A stretch of 64,000 bases of DNA. Origin: CAWAYR01 sp050250875. Lineage in GTDB: Bacteria > Acidobacteriota > Vicinamibacteria > Vicinamibacterales > UBA2999. The notes below the pieces were generated by a model. That model ran no database searches and was not told the DNA's origin. It saw nothing but the letters and a program-made list of their open reading frames with translations. Positions 1 to 7,729 of this stretch are shown piece after piece; position 1 is the stretch's first letter; every line of letters starts with the position of its first letter. The position numbers and the translations under genes were made by a program. The stretch spans positions 8,146-72,145 of the forward strand of contig JBFWNV010000015.1 in the NCBI GenBank assembly GCA_050250875.1. The letters run 5' to 3'.

Positions 1-9
1 GGCGGTAAG

Positions 10-18
10 TGCTATACT
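10..18 (+). promoter_or_regulatory. extended -10 promoter element
   Basis: The bases TGCTATACT form a TGn extension followed by a 5-of-6 match to TATAAT. Any -35 would lie mostly outside the window. The expected transcription start is near base 25, about 11 bases before the ATG at 36, so the leader would be very short. Confidence 0.55.
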
Positions 19-35
19 CACCGGCACTTGCAGGC

Positions 36-833
36 ATGACGGAGCCGACGCCAGGGCCCGAGCCGGGACCCGAGAACCTGTCGGACGTCGAGCGGCAGAC
101 CCGCATCGAGCAGCTGCTCGTGTCGGGGCTCGACGAGTACTTCGCCGGGCGGCTCGACCACGCGATCAACGTCTGGACCCGGGTGCTGTTCCTCGACCGC
201 GCCAACGACCGGGCCCGGGCCTACATCGACCGCGCGCGTCGTGCGCAGGCCGAGAGCCAGCGCGAGACCGAAGCGCTCGTGCATCAGGGGCTGCAGGCCT
301 TCGACGGCGGAGACGTCGAGCGGGCCCGCGCGCTGCTGACCGCCGCGCTCGAGCGCGGTGCGGCCCACGAACAGACGCTGCCGGTTCTGCATCGTATCGG
401 TCTGCTGGCCTCGCCGCCGTCGGCCGCCCCGGCGCCCAGGCGTCCGCGGTGGCGGCGCGTCGCGCGGTCCGCCGCCCCTGCAGCGGCACGTCCGTGGCGC
501 TGGCCGCTGGCCCTCGCGCTGCTGGCGATGAGCGGCGCCGGCCTCTGGATCGTGCTCACCCCCACCGGCGACGACGCCGGGTCGGCAGCACCGGTCGTCG
601 ATCCGGCCGCCGCCGTGCTGCCCGTGCCGGGCGCGTCGGACGCGCACCTGGCCAGGGCCGAGCAGCTCTTCACGGCCGGCAAGCTGCCCGATGCGCTCGC
701 GGTGCTCGACCGCGTCAGCCCCGGCGACGATGCCTACCCGGCGGCGCAGGCGCTGCGCGGCCGGGTCCAGCGCGAGCTGCTGCAGGCGGCGGCGGCCGGC
801 CGGGGTGACACCGCCGAGCGGGGGCAGCCGTGA
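36..833 (+). CDS. TPR-like protein with a single internal membrane segment
   Basis: This 265-residue protein is not a family I can name. Residues 20-120 are helical and TPR-like, with paired helices around GLDEYFAGRLDHAINVW and GLQAFDGGDVERARALL. A basic Pro/Arg linker leads to one hydrophobic segment at about 157-174, and a second short TPR-like unit follows at 203-240. The predicted topology is a cytoplasmic N-terminal TPR and a C-terminal part across the inner membrane. I chose ATG 36 over an upstream GTG at 9 because the GTG lies within the likely -10 element. The stop overlaps the next start in GTGA, so it is probably co-translated with the RDD protein. Confidence 0.75.
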   Translation: MTEPTPGPEPGPENLSDVERQTRIEQLLVSGLDEYFAGRLDHAINVWTRVLFLDRANDRARAYIDRARRAQAESQRETEALVHQGLQAFDGGDVERARALLTAALERGAAHEQTLPVLHRIGLLASPPSAAPAPRRPRWRRVARSAAPAAARPWRWPLALALLAMSGAGLWIVLTPTGDDAGSAAPVVDPAAAVLPVPGASDAHLARAEQLFTAGKLPDALAVLDRVSPGDDAYPAAQALRGRVQRELLQAAAAGRGDTAERGQP

Positions 834-1744
834 AGTGCCCCAAGTGCGGATACGTCGGCTTCGAAGAGAGCGCGCGGTGCCGCCACTGTGGCTACGACTT
901 CACGTTCGCGGCCGCGCTCGACCTGCCGGCGGCGCCCGCCGTGGCGTCGCCGGCGGTGGCGGCGGCGGTATCCGCCGCGGTCCCCGCCGAGCCGCCGGCC
1001 GGTGTCGCCGACGAGTTCTTCACCGAGCCGGGCGACGGCGAGGCGCCGTCGCTCGACCGCCTCGGTTTCGTCGACCTGCAGGCACTCGATCCGCCGGCGG
1101 GCGGCCCCCTCGCCGACCTGCCGCTGGCCGAACCGCCGGCCGCGACGCCGTCGGACCTGTTCGATTCGCCGCCGCCGGCCCGGCCGCCGCTCGCCGTGCG
1201 CCGCGGGACCGAACGGCCGCGCAGCCGTCCCACCACCCAGGTCGTGCGGCGCATGCCGTCCAGCCTGCTCGACGCCGACCTCCCTCCGGTCGCCGCCGAC
1301 GCCGCGCCTGCCAACGCCGAGGGCGACGCGAGTTCGGGGCCGGCGTCGCTCGCCGCGCGCCTGGCGGCCGGTGCGATCGACCTCGGGCTGCTCACCGCCA
1401 TCGGCCTGGTCGTCGTCTACCTCACCGTGCGCCTGTCGGGATTGACGATGGCGGAGGTGGGCCGGCTGCCGGTGGCACCGCTGGCGGCGTTCCTGCTCGG
1501 CCTCGCCGTCTCCTACCTCACCTCGTTCACGGCCTGCGGCGGCCAGACCCTTGGCAAGATGGCCACCGGGGTGCGGGTCGTCGCCGACGACGGCGCGGTG
1601 CCACCGGGGGCCGCGGCGCTGCGGGCGGTGACGGCATTGGCCGGCGCTGCGCTGGGCGGGCTGGGGTTCCTGCCGGCGCTGTTCGACGGCGACCATCGCG
1701 GTCTCCACGACCGGGTGGCCGGGACGCGGGTCGTTCGCCTCTAG
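830..1744 (+). CDS. zinc-ribbon and RDD-domain membrane protein
   Basis: The 304-residue protein begins with a four-cysteine zinc ribbon (C3, C6, C17, C20, CPKCG and CRHCG). A low-complexity Ala/Pro/Asp stretch follows, with SLAARLAAGAIDL at about 177, typical of RDD-family integral membrane domains. The later GGQTLGKMATGVRVV and DGDHRGLHDRVAGTRVV blocks are also characteristic. RDD proteins sit in the inner membrane and some take part in ion transport; the substrate here cannot be read. It starts with GTG inside the previous stop codon, so it is translationally coupled to the TPR-like protein upstream. Confidence 0.85.
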   Translation: MKCPKCGYVGFEESARCRHCGYDFTFAAALDLPAAPAVASPAVAAAVSAAVPAEPPAGVADEFFTEPGDGEAPSLDRLGFVDLQALDPPAGGPLADLPLAEPPAATPSDLFDSPPPARPPLAVRRGTERPRSRPTTQVVRRMPSSLLDADLPPVAADAAPANAEGDASSGPASLAARLAAGAIDLGLLTAIGLVVVYLTVRLSGLTMAEVGRLPVAPLAAFLLGLAVSYLTSFTACGGQTLGKMATGVRVVADDGAVPPGAAALRAVTALAGAALGGLGFLPALFDGDHRGLHDRVAGTRVVRL

Positions 1745-1756
1745 GCGCTCAGAGCC

Positions 1757-2224
1757 GTGCGCCGCCTCGCCCTCGCCGTCGCCACTGCCGGGTACGCCGG
1801 CTGGTTTCCGATCGCCCCGGGCACCGCCGGCGCCGCCGTCGGCCTGGCGCTGTGGGCGGTGGTTCGAGCCGCCGGCGGCGGACCCGCCGTCGAACTCGCG
1901 ATGGTGGCCGGGCTGCTCCTGGCCGGGGCGTGGGCCGCGTCCGAGGCCGAGCGGGCGCTCGGCATCACCGATCCGGGGCCGGTCGTCATCGACGAGGTGA
2001 TGGGCATGGTCGCGACGATGGTCGCGGCGCCGCTGTCGTGGCCGGCGACGATCCTCGGATTCCTCCTGTTCCGGCTCTTCGACGTCGTCAAGCCGCCACC
2101 GGCGCGGGCCCTCGAACGCCTCCACGGCGGGTGGGGCATCATGGCCGACGACTTCGCGGCCGCCGTCTATGCCTGGGCGCTGCTGCAGGGGGCGCTGTGG
2201 GTCTGGCCGGAGCGCCTGTCATGA
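1757..2224 (+). CDS. pgpA: phosphatidylglycerophosphatase A
   Basis: PgpA dephosphorylates phosphatidylglycerol-phosphate to phosphatidylglycerol at the inner membrane. The 155-residue protein has the family blocks in order: GYAGWFPIAPGTAG near the N-terminus, DPGPVVIDEVMG at about 73, FRLFDVVKPPPA at about 99 and GGWGIMADDFAAAVYA at about 116. Length and hydrophobicity fit the family. GTG is the only start that keeps the N-terminal block. Its stop overlaps cinA in ATGA. It opens a run pgpA-cinA-plsY-gpsA that supplies phospholipid synthesis. Confidence 0.95.
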   Translation: MRRLALAVATAGYAGWFPIAPGTAGAAVGLALWAVVRAAGGGPAVELAMVAGLLLAGAWAASEAERALGITDPGPVVIDEVMGMVATMVAAPLSWPATILGFLLFRLFDVVKPPPARALERLHGGWGIMADDFAAAVYAWALLQGALWVWPERLS

Positions 2225-3507
2225 CGGCTGCCCGGCCGCGCGCCGCCGTGCTCGCCATCGGCAGCGAGCTTCTCGACCTCGGGCGCACCGACACGAACTC
2301 GCCGTTCATCGCCGCGACGCTGGAGCGCATGGGCATCGATGTCGTGACCACCACGGTGGTCGGCGACGACGCCGGGGAACTCGAGGCCGCCATGCGCCAG
2401 GCGCTGGCCCGCGCCGACCTCGTCGTCTGCACCGGCGGGCTCGGACCAACCGACGACGACCGCACGCGGGCGGTCGCCGCCGCGCTGCTGGCGCTGCCGC
2501 TGCACGAAGACCCGGCGCTCGTCGAGGCGATGCGGGCACGGTTCGCGGCGCGCCAGCTGGCCATGCCGGCGATCAACCGCCGTCAGGCCCTGGTGCCGGC
2601 CGGAGCAACGGCGATTGCCAACGCCCGCGGCACCGCGCCGGGGCTGTGGATCCCGACGCCGGCCGGCGCCCTGCTGCTGCTGCCGGGCCCACCGCGAGAG
2701 ATGACGCCGATGCTCGACGAGGCGGTGGTCCGGCACATCGCCCCGCGGTTCGGCGTCACCCCGAGCCGGCGGCGCGTGGTCATCGTCGCCGGCCGCAGCG
2801 AGTCGTGGCTGGACGAGCGGCTGGCGCCGATCTACGCGCCGTGGGTCGCCGAGTCGCCGCCGGTGCGGACGACCGTGCTGGCCAGCCCCGGCGTCGTCGA
2901 GGTGCACCTGTCGAGTGCCGGTGCCGCCGCCGCCGACCTCGATGCCCGTCTCGCCACCGCCGTGGCCGCGCTGACGGAGCCGCTCGGCGAGGATGTCGTC
3001 AGCATCGACGGGCGCAGCCTCGAGCAGGCGGTCGGTGCCGCGCTCGTCGCCCGCGGCTGGCGGCTCGGACTCGCCGAATCGTGCACCGGCGGCCTGGTCG
3101 CCACCCGGCTGACCGACGTCGCCGGCAGCAGCGCCTACCTCGACCGCGGCGTCGTCACCTACAGCAACGGCGCCAAGACCGACCTGCTCGGCGTCCCCCC
3201 GTCGCTCATCGCCGCGCACGGCGCGGTGAGCGAACCGGTCGCGCTGGCGATGGCGTCCGGCATGCGGGCGGCCGGTGGCGTGGACGTGGCGATCGCGGTG
3301 ACCGGCATCGCCGGCCCGGGAGGCGGCAGCGACGCGAAGCCGGTGGGCACGGTGTGCATCGCGGTGGACGGCCCGTCCGGCGGCGACGTGCGGACCTGGC
3401 GATTCACCGGCGACCGGGCGGTGATTCGCGCCCTGTCGGCGACCACCGCGATCGACCGGCTGCGGCGCTACCTGGCGCGCGCCGTGCCCGCGGAGCCGCC
3501 GTCGTGA
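2221..3507 (+). CDS. cinA: CinA family nicotinamide-nucleotide amidohydrolase / damage-inducible protein
   Basis: This 428-residue protein is full-length CinA. The N-terminal MoaB/MogA-like domain carries AVLAIGSELLDLGRTDTNS and CTGGLGPTDDDRTRA. The C-terminal PncC domain carries AESCTGGLVATRLTDVAGSS and VTGIAGPGGGSDAKPVGTV, the nicotinamide mononucleotide deamidase signature. The family recycles NMN and may hydrolyse ADP-ribose; a competence role is known in some species only. ATG 2221 overlaps the pgpA stop, and its own stop overlaps the plsY GTG, so the four genes form a coupled unit. Confidence 0.95.
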   Translation: MTAARPRAAVLAIGSELLDLGRTDTNSPFIAATLERMGIDVVTTTVVGDDAGELEAAMRQALARADLVVCTGGLGPTDDDRTRAVAAALLALPLHEDPALVEAMRARFAARQLAMPAINRRQALVPAGATAIANARGTAPGLWIPTPAGALLLLPGPPREMTPMLDEAVVRHIAPRFGVTPSRRRVVIVAGRSESWLDERLAPIYAPWVAESPPVRTTVLASPGVVEVHLSSAGAAAADLDARLATAVAALTEPLGEDVVSIDGRSLEQAVGAALVARGWRLGLAESCTGGLVATRLTDVAGSSAYLDRGVVTYSNGAKTDLLGVPPSLIAAHGAVSEPVALAMASGMRAAGGVDVAIAVTGIAGPGGGSDAKPVGTVCIAVDGPSGGDVRTWRFTGDRAVIRALSATTAIDRLRRYLARAVPAEPPS

Positions 3508-4100
3508 GACTGGTGCTGCTCGGCTACCTGATCGGATCGCTGCCCGTCGGCCTGCTGCTGGCGCGGGCGTGGAGCGGGATCGACCCGCGCCGCCAGGGCA
3601 GCGGCAATCCGGGCGCGACCAACGTCTACCGCGCCGCCGGCTGGAGGCTCGGCCTGAGCGTCATGGCGCTCGACATGGCGAAGGGCACCGGGGCGGTGCT
3701 GCTGGCGAGTCGAAGCGGCGCTGCCGAGGCGGTCACGGTCGCCGCCGGCGTCGCTGCCGTCGTCGGCCACGCCTTTCCGGTCTGGCTGCGCGGCCGCGGC
3801 GGCAAAGGGGTCGCGACTGCGTGCGGCGTGTTCTCGGTGCTGGCGCCGGCGGCGACCCTGACCGCGGCCGGCGTGTTCGTGCTCGTCATCGCGGCGACGC
3901 GGCTCGTTTCCGTCGGGTCGCTGGTGGCGACCTTGACGCTGCCGCCGGTGGCGGCGTGGTCAGGAGCCCCGGGCGCGGTGGTGGCCGGCGCGACGCTCAC
4001 CGCCGGGCTCGTCGTGTGGCGGCACCGTGGCAACATCCAGCGCCTGCGGCGCGGCACCGAGCGGCGTCTGGGCCGCGTGGCGGAGGAACGGCGTGCGTAA
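3504..4100 (+). CDS. plsY: glycerol-3-phosphate acyltransferase PlsY
   Basis: PlsY is an inner-membrane enzyme that transfers an acyl group from acyl-phosphate to glycerol-3-phosphate, the first step of phospholipid synthesis. The 198-residue protein is multi-spanning and has the signatures GSLPVGLLLAR, GSGNPGATNVYRAAG and GHAFPVWLRGRGGKGVATA. The GTG start at 3504 lies in the cinA stop. The last bases overlap gpsA, whose product makes the glycerol-3-phosphate substrate, so acceptor synthesis and acylation are encoded side by side. Confidence 0.96.
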   Translation: MRLVLLGYLIGSLPVGLLLARAWSGIDPRRQGSGNPGATNVYRAAGWRLGLSVMALDMAKGTGAVLLASRSGAAEAVTVAAGVAAVVGHAFPVWLRGRGGKGVATACGVFSVLAPAATLTAAGVFVLVIAATRLVSVGSLVATLTLPPVAAWSGAPGAVVAGATLTAGLVVWRHRGNIQRLRRGTERRLGRVAEERRA

Positions 4101-5100
4101 TGTCGCCGTGCTCGGCGCCGGCAGCTGGGGAACGGCGCTGGCGATTCATCTGGCGCGCATCGGCCATCCGGTGCGGTTGTGGGCGCGCGACGCCGGGCTC
4201 GCCGCCGAGATGGACGCGCGGCGGGCCAATCCGGTCTACCTGCCGGACGCGACGTTTCCCGACAGCCTTGCCGCCACGGACCGGCTGCCCGAGGCGCTCC
4301 GCGACGCCGAACTGGTCGTCGCCGCCGTGCCGTCGCACGGTCTGCGCCTGGTCCTGCGGCAGGCGGCGCCGCACGTGTCCGCCAGCGCCGTCGTGCTCAG
4401 CGCGACGAAGGGGCTCGAGGACGGAACGCTGCTGCGGATGTCACAGGTGATCGCCGAGGAGTGGGGACACGTCGGCGATGTGGCGGTGCTGTCGGGACCG
4501 AGCTTCGCCGCCGAGCTGGCCCGCTCGCTGCCGACGGTCGTCGTCGTGGCCTCGCAGAACGCCGACGCCGTGCGGCACGTGCAGGAAGAGTTTCGATCCG
4601 GCGCGATGCGCCTCTATGCCAGCCAGGACGTCGCCGGCGTCGAACTGGGCGGCGCCCTGAAAAACGTCATCGCCATCGCGGCCGGCGTCGTCGACGGCCT
4701 GCATCTCGGTCACAACGCGCAGGCGGCCCTGATCACCCGCGGGCTGGCCGAGATCTCGCGGCTGGCGGTGGCCGCGGGCGGCGATCGCGACACCCTGGCC
4801 GGGCTCGCCGGCATGGGCGATCTCGTGCTCACCTGCACCGGCCTGCTCAGTCGAAATCGCCATGTCGGCGTGGCGCTGGCCGAGGGCCGTTCCCTCCACG
4901 ACATCCTGGCCAGCACCAAGATGGTCGCCGAAGGCGTCCGGACGACGCGGGCCGCTCTGGCTCTCGGCGCCGCTCACGGCGTCGAATTGCCGATCGCCGC
5001 GCAGGTGGATGCGCTGCTGCAGGGGCACGTCACCGCGGAGGCGGCGGTCGGCGCCCTGATGGGCCGACGGCAGCGCGCCGAGTCCGACCGCGCGCGCTGA
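4093..5100 (+). CDS. gpsA: glycerol-3-phosphate dehydrogenase [NAD(P)+]
   Basis: GpsA reduces dihydroxyacetone phosphate to sn-glycerol-3-phosphate. The 335-residue protein has the Rossmann motif GAGSWGTALA at the N-terminus, SATKGLED at about 102 and GALKNVIAIAAGVVDG at about 188, which contains the catalytic lysine. The start is GTG 4093, preceded six bases earlier by GGAGG, one of the clearer Shine-Dalgarno sites in the window. An upstream in-frame start at 4027 lies inside plsY and would add unrelated sequence. It overlaps plsY by eight bases. Confidence 0.96.
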   Translation: MRNVAVLGAGSWGTALAIHLARIGHPVRLWARDAGLAAEMDARRANPVYLPDATFPDSLAATDRLPEALRDAELVVAAVPSHGLRLVLRQAAPHVSASAVVLSATKGLEDGTLLRMSQVIAEEWGHVGDVAVLSGPSFAAELARSLPTVVVVASQNADAVRHVQEEFRSGAMRLYASQDVAGVELGGALKNVIAIAAGVVDGLHLGHNAQAALITRGLAEISRLAVAAGGDRDTLAGLAGMGDLVLTCTGLLSRNRHVGVALAEGRSLHDILASTKMVAEGVRTTRAALALGAAHGVELPIAAQVDALLQGHVTAEAAVGALMGRRQRAESDRAR

Positions 5101-5123
5101 CCGGCCGCGCGCCGGCCCCGCGA

Positions 5124-5129
5124 TAAGAT
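5124..5129 (+). promoter_or_regulatory. possible -10 element before ftsY
   Basis: TAAGAT within GATAAGAT is the only AT-rich hexamer in the gpsA-ftsY gap. If used, transcription would start at about 5136, next to the second of two ATGs (5138). No -35 is visible, so this is weak evidence. Confidence 0.3.
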
Positions 5130-5137
5130 CCATGGGA

Positions 5138-6064
5138 ATGGGTCTGTTCGAGAGGTTGTCGCAGGGGCTGTCGCGCACGGCCGAGCGGCTGGCGCAGCAG
5201 TTCGAGGCGATCGCCGGCCGCGCCGACGCCGCGGCGCCGGGGAGTGGCGTCGTCGATGTCGAGACCGCCGAGGCGCTCGAAGAGCTCCTGCTCGGTGCCG
5301 ATGTCGGGGTGGCGGCGACCGCCCGCATTCTGGACGCGGTGACCCGCGGCCCGGCGCGGGGCGTCGGCCTGAAGGCTCGCGTCATCGAGGAACTGCGCGG
5401 CGTGTTCGCCGCCGCCGCGCGGCCGCCAGTCGAGCCGGCCGTCCCGCCGCGCGTGGTTCTCGTCGTCGGGGTCAACGGCACCGGCAAGACCACCACGGTG
5501 GGCAAGCTGGCTCATCGGTTGCGTGACGAGGGCCGGCGTCCGCTCATCTGCGCCGCCGACACCTTTCGCGCCGCGGCCGTCGATCAGCTGCAGGTGTGGG
5601 CGACGCGCGCCGGGGTCGAGATGGTGCGCGCGCAGGAGGGGGCCGATGCCGCCGCCGTCGTGTTCGACGCCCTGGCCGCGGCGAAGGCGCGGCACGCCGA
5701 CACCGTGCTCATCGACACGGCCGGCCGGCTGCATACGCGCGTCAACCTGATGACCGAACTCGAGAAGATCCGGCGCATCGCCGCCCGTGAGGTGCCGGGG
5801 GCGCCGCACGAGGTGCTGCTGGTGCTCGACGCGACGGTCGGGCAGAACGGCGTCACGCAGGCCCGCGAGTTCGCGGCGGTGGCCGGGGTCACCGGCGTCG
5901 TCCTCACCAAGCTCGACGGCACCGCCAAGGGCGGCGTCGCCGTCGCCATCGCGCACGACCTCGGTCTGCCGATCCGCTACGTCGGCGTCGGCGAAGGCAT
6001 CGACGACCTGCTGCCGTTCTCGGCCGACGATTACGTCCAGGCGCTGTTCAAGGCGGCGTGGTGA
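5138..6064 (+). CDS. ftsY: signal recognition particle receptor FtsY
   Basis: FtsY is the membrane-associated SRP receptor GTPase that docks ribosome-SRP complexes for cotranslational insertion. The 308-residue protein has a short N-domain and then the NG GTPase: GVNGTGKTTTVGKLA (G1), DTFRAAAVDQL, DTAGRLHTRVNLM (G3) and TKLDGTAKGG (G4). The acidic A-domain of enterobacterial FtsY is absent, as in many phyla. ATG 5132 is an alternative start; 5138 is preferred because it fits the possible -10 as a leaderless start. The stop overlaps ribD. Its partner ffh lies 3.1 kb downstream, after the riboflavin genes. Confidence 0.96.
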   Translation: MGLFERLSQGLSRTAERLAQQFEAIAGRADAAAPGSGVVDVETAEALEELLLGADVGVAATARILDAVTRGPARGVGLKARVIEELRGVFAAAARPPVEPAVPPRVVLVVGVNGTGKTTTVGKLAHRLRDEGRRPLICAADTFRAAAVDQLQVWATRAGVEMVRAQEGADAAAVVFDALAAAKARHADTVLIDTAGRLHTRVNLMTELEKIRRIAAREVPGAPHEVLLVLDATVGQNGVTQAREFAAVAGVTGVVLTKLDGTAKGGVAVAIAHDLGLPIRYVGVGEGIDDLLPFSADDYVQALFKAAW

Positions 6065-7137
6065 CCGACGGGGCCTTCATGCGGCGGGCGTTGTTCCACG
6101 CCGCTCGGGCCGCCGGCGCGACGACGCCGAACCCGATGGTCGGGGCCGTGGTCGTCGACGCCGGTGTGGTGGTGGGGCAGGGGCGGCACGAACGGGCCGG
6201 CGGCCCGCACGCCGAGGTGAACGCGCTCGACGAGGCCGGTGCCCGATCGGCCGGGGCCACGTTGTACGTGACGCTCGAGCCGTGCTGCCATACCGGCCGC
6301 ACCGGACCGTGCACCGATCGGATCCTCGCCGCCGGCATTCGGCGGGTCGTCGCCGCCACGCCGGACCCGAATCCGCTCGTCGCCGGGCGCGGCATCGCCA
6401 CGCTGCGCGCCGCCGGCATCGTCGTCGACGTCGGTGTCGAAGCGGCGGCGGCGCGGCGGCTGAATGCCGCTTACCTGACCAGCACCGAACGCCATCGTCC
6501 CCAGATCGTCGTCAAGGCGGCCGTGAGCATCGACGGCCGCATCGCCGCGGCGCCCGGCGTGCGGACCCTGATCTCCGGGCCGGCCGCCCGCCAGCGCACC
6601 GTTCGGCTGCGCGCTGCCGTCGACGCCATCGCCGTCGGTGCCGGCACGGTGATCGCCGACGACCCTCGGCTCGCCGTGCGGGAGATCCCGCGCGAGCGGC
6701 CGTGGGCACGCGTGGTGTTCGACCGTCGGCTGCGGACGCCGCTCGAGAGCACCCTGCTGTCGACCCCGGACGACGGGCAGGTGATAATGGTCACCGGCGC
6801 CGACACGCTGAACCGGCAACCCGACCGCGTGGCCGCGCTGCGCGGGCGCGGCGCGACGGTGGTTGCCGCCGACACCCTCGACGCGGCCTGCCGCCAGCTG
6901 GCCGCGCTGGGGCTGCAGGCCGTGCTCGTCGAGGGCGGGGCGGCGCTGCATCGGAGTTTCTGGGAAGCGGACCTCGTCGATCGGATGCACCTGGTGGTGG
7001 CGCCACAGGCCCTGGGCGCTGCCGGCGTGCCGCTCTTCGGCGGCCTCGGGGTGCCGTGGGCGCGGCTCGAGGCCGTGCGGGCCGAGCCGTGCGGCCGGGA
7101 CGTGTGGATCGAGGCTGATGTTCACAGGCATCGTTGA
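6058..7137 (+). CDS. ribD: bifunctional diaminohydroxyphosphoribosylaminopyrimidine deaminase / reductase
   Basis: RibD carries out the second and third steps of riboflavin synthesis from GTP. The 359-residue protein has the zinc deaminase domain first, with HAEVNALDEAG and PCCHTGRTGPCTD supplying the His/Cys ligands. The reductase domain follows, with KAAVSIDGRIA at about 159 and LVEGGAALHRSFWEADLVD near the end. GTG codons at 6058 and 6061 are both possible starts and both overlap the end of ftsY. It is followed by ribE with a 20-base overlap. Confidence 0.96.
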   Translation: MVTDGAFMRRALFHAARAAGATTPNPMVGAVVVDAGVVVGQGRHERAGGPHAEVNALDEAGARSAGATLYVTLEPCCHTGRTGPCTDRILAAGIRRVVAATPDPNPLVAGRGIATLRAAGIVVDVGVEAAAARRLNAAYLTSTERHRPQIVVKAAVSIDGRIAAAPGVRTLISGPAARQRTVRLRAAVDAIAVGAGTVIADDPRLAVREIPRERPWARVVFDRRLRTPLESTLLSTPDDGQVIMVTGADTLNRQPDRVAALRGRGATVVAADTLDAACRQLAALGLQAVLVEGGAALHRSFWEADLVDRMHLVVAPQALGAAGVPLFGGLGVPWARLEAVRAEPCGRDVWIEADVHRHR

Positions 7138-7729
7138 ACAGATGGGCACGCTGGCCGAGCTGAAGCCGATGGCCGGCGGCTACCGCCTGCGGGTCGAGAC
7201 CGCGCTCGCCGCGGATCTGCAGCCGGGGGACAGCATCGCGGTCAACGGCGTGTGCCTGACCGCGCTGGTGGCGCATCAGACGGAGCTGCACGCCGACATC
7301 GGCCCCGAGACCGCCCGCGTCACCACGCTGGGCGCGCTGGCCCGCGGGCAGCGCGTCAACCTCGAGCGGCCGTTGCGCGCCGACGGCCGCGTCGGCGGGC
7401 ACTTCGTGCTCGGCCACGTCGATGGCATCGGGGTCGTCGACGACGCGCGGGCCGAGGGCGGCAGCCACTGGCTGACAATCGGTTACCCGCCGTCGCTGGC
7501 GGCGCTGTTCATCCGCAAGGGGAGCGTCGCCGTCGACGGCGTCAGCCTGACCGTCGCCGGCCTCGACGAACGCCGCTTCGACGTGCAGGTGGTGCCCTAC
7601 ACGTGGAGCCACACCACGCTGGGCCGGGTGAAGCCCGGCGACAAGGTCAACCTCGAATGCGACGTCCTCGGCAAGTACGTGGCCCGGGCGTCGGAAATCG
7701 CCGCGCCGCCCGAGCGGCGGCGGCGATGA
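7118..7729 (+). CDS. ribE: riboflavin synthase alpha chain
   Basis: Riboflavin synthase dismutates two 6,7-dimethyl-8-ribityllumazine molecules into riboflavin and a pyrimidine. The 203-residue protein begins with the diagnostic MFTGIVEQMG and contains two lumazine-binding repeats, each with a VNGVCLT or VDGVSLTV block (about residues 44 and 137) and a GHFVLGHVDG segment. It overlaps ribD at its start. Its stop overlaps ATG 7726 of ribBA. Lumazine synthase (ribH), which makes its substrate, is not in this window. Confidence 0.96.
   Translation: MFTGIVEQMGTLAELKPMAGGYRLRVETALAADLQPGDSIAVNGVCLTALVAHQTELHADIGPETARVTTLGALARGQRVNLERPLRADGRVGGHFVLGHVDGIGVVDDARAEGGSHWLTIGYPPSLAALFIRKGSVAVDGVSLTVAGLDERRFDVQVVPYTWSHTTLGRVKPGDKVNLECDVLGKYVARASEIAAPPERRRR

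Noticed and set aside
6030..6060. FMN riboswitch in front of ribD
   Set aside because: ribD overlaps ftsY and there is no room or AGGGCGGGGTGAAA-type core.
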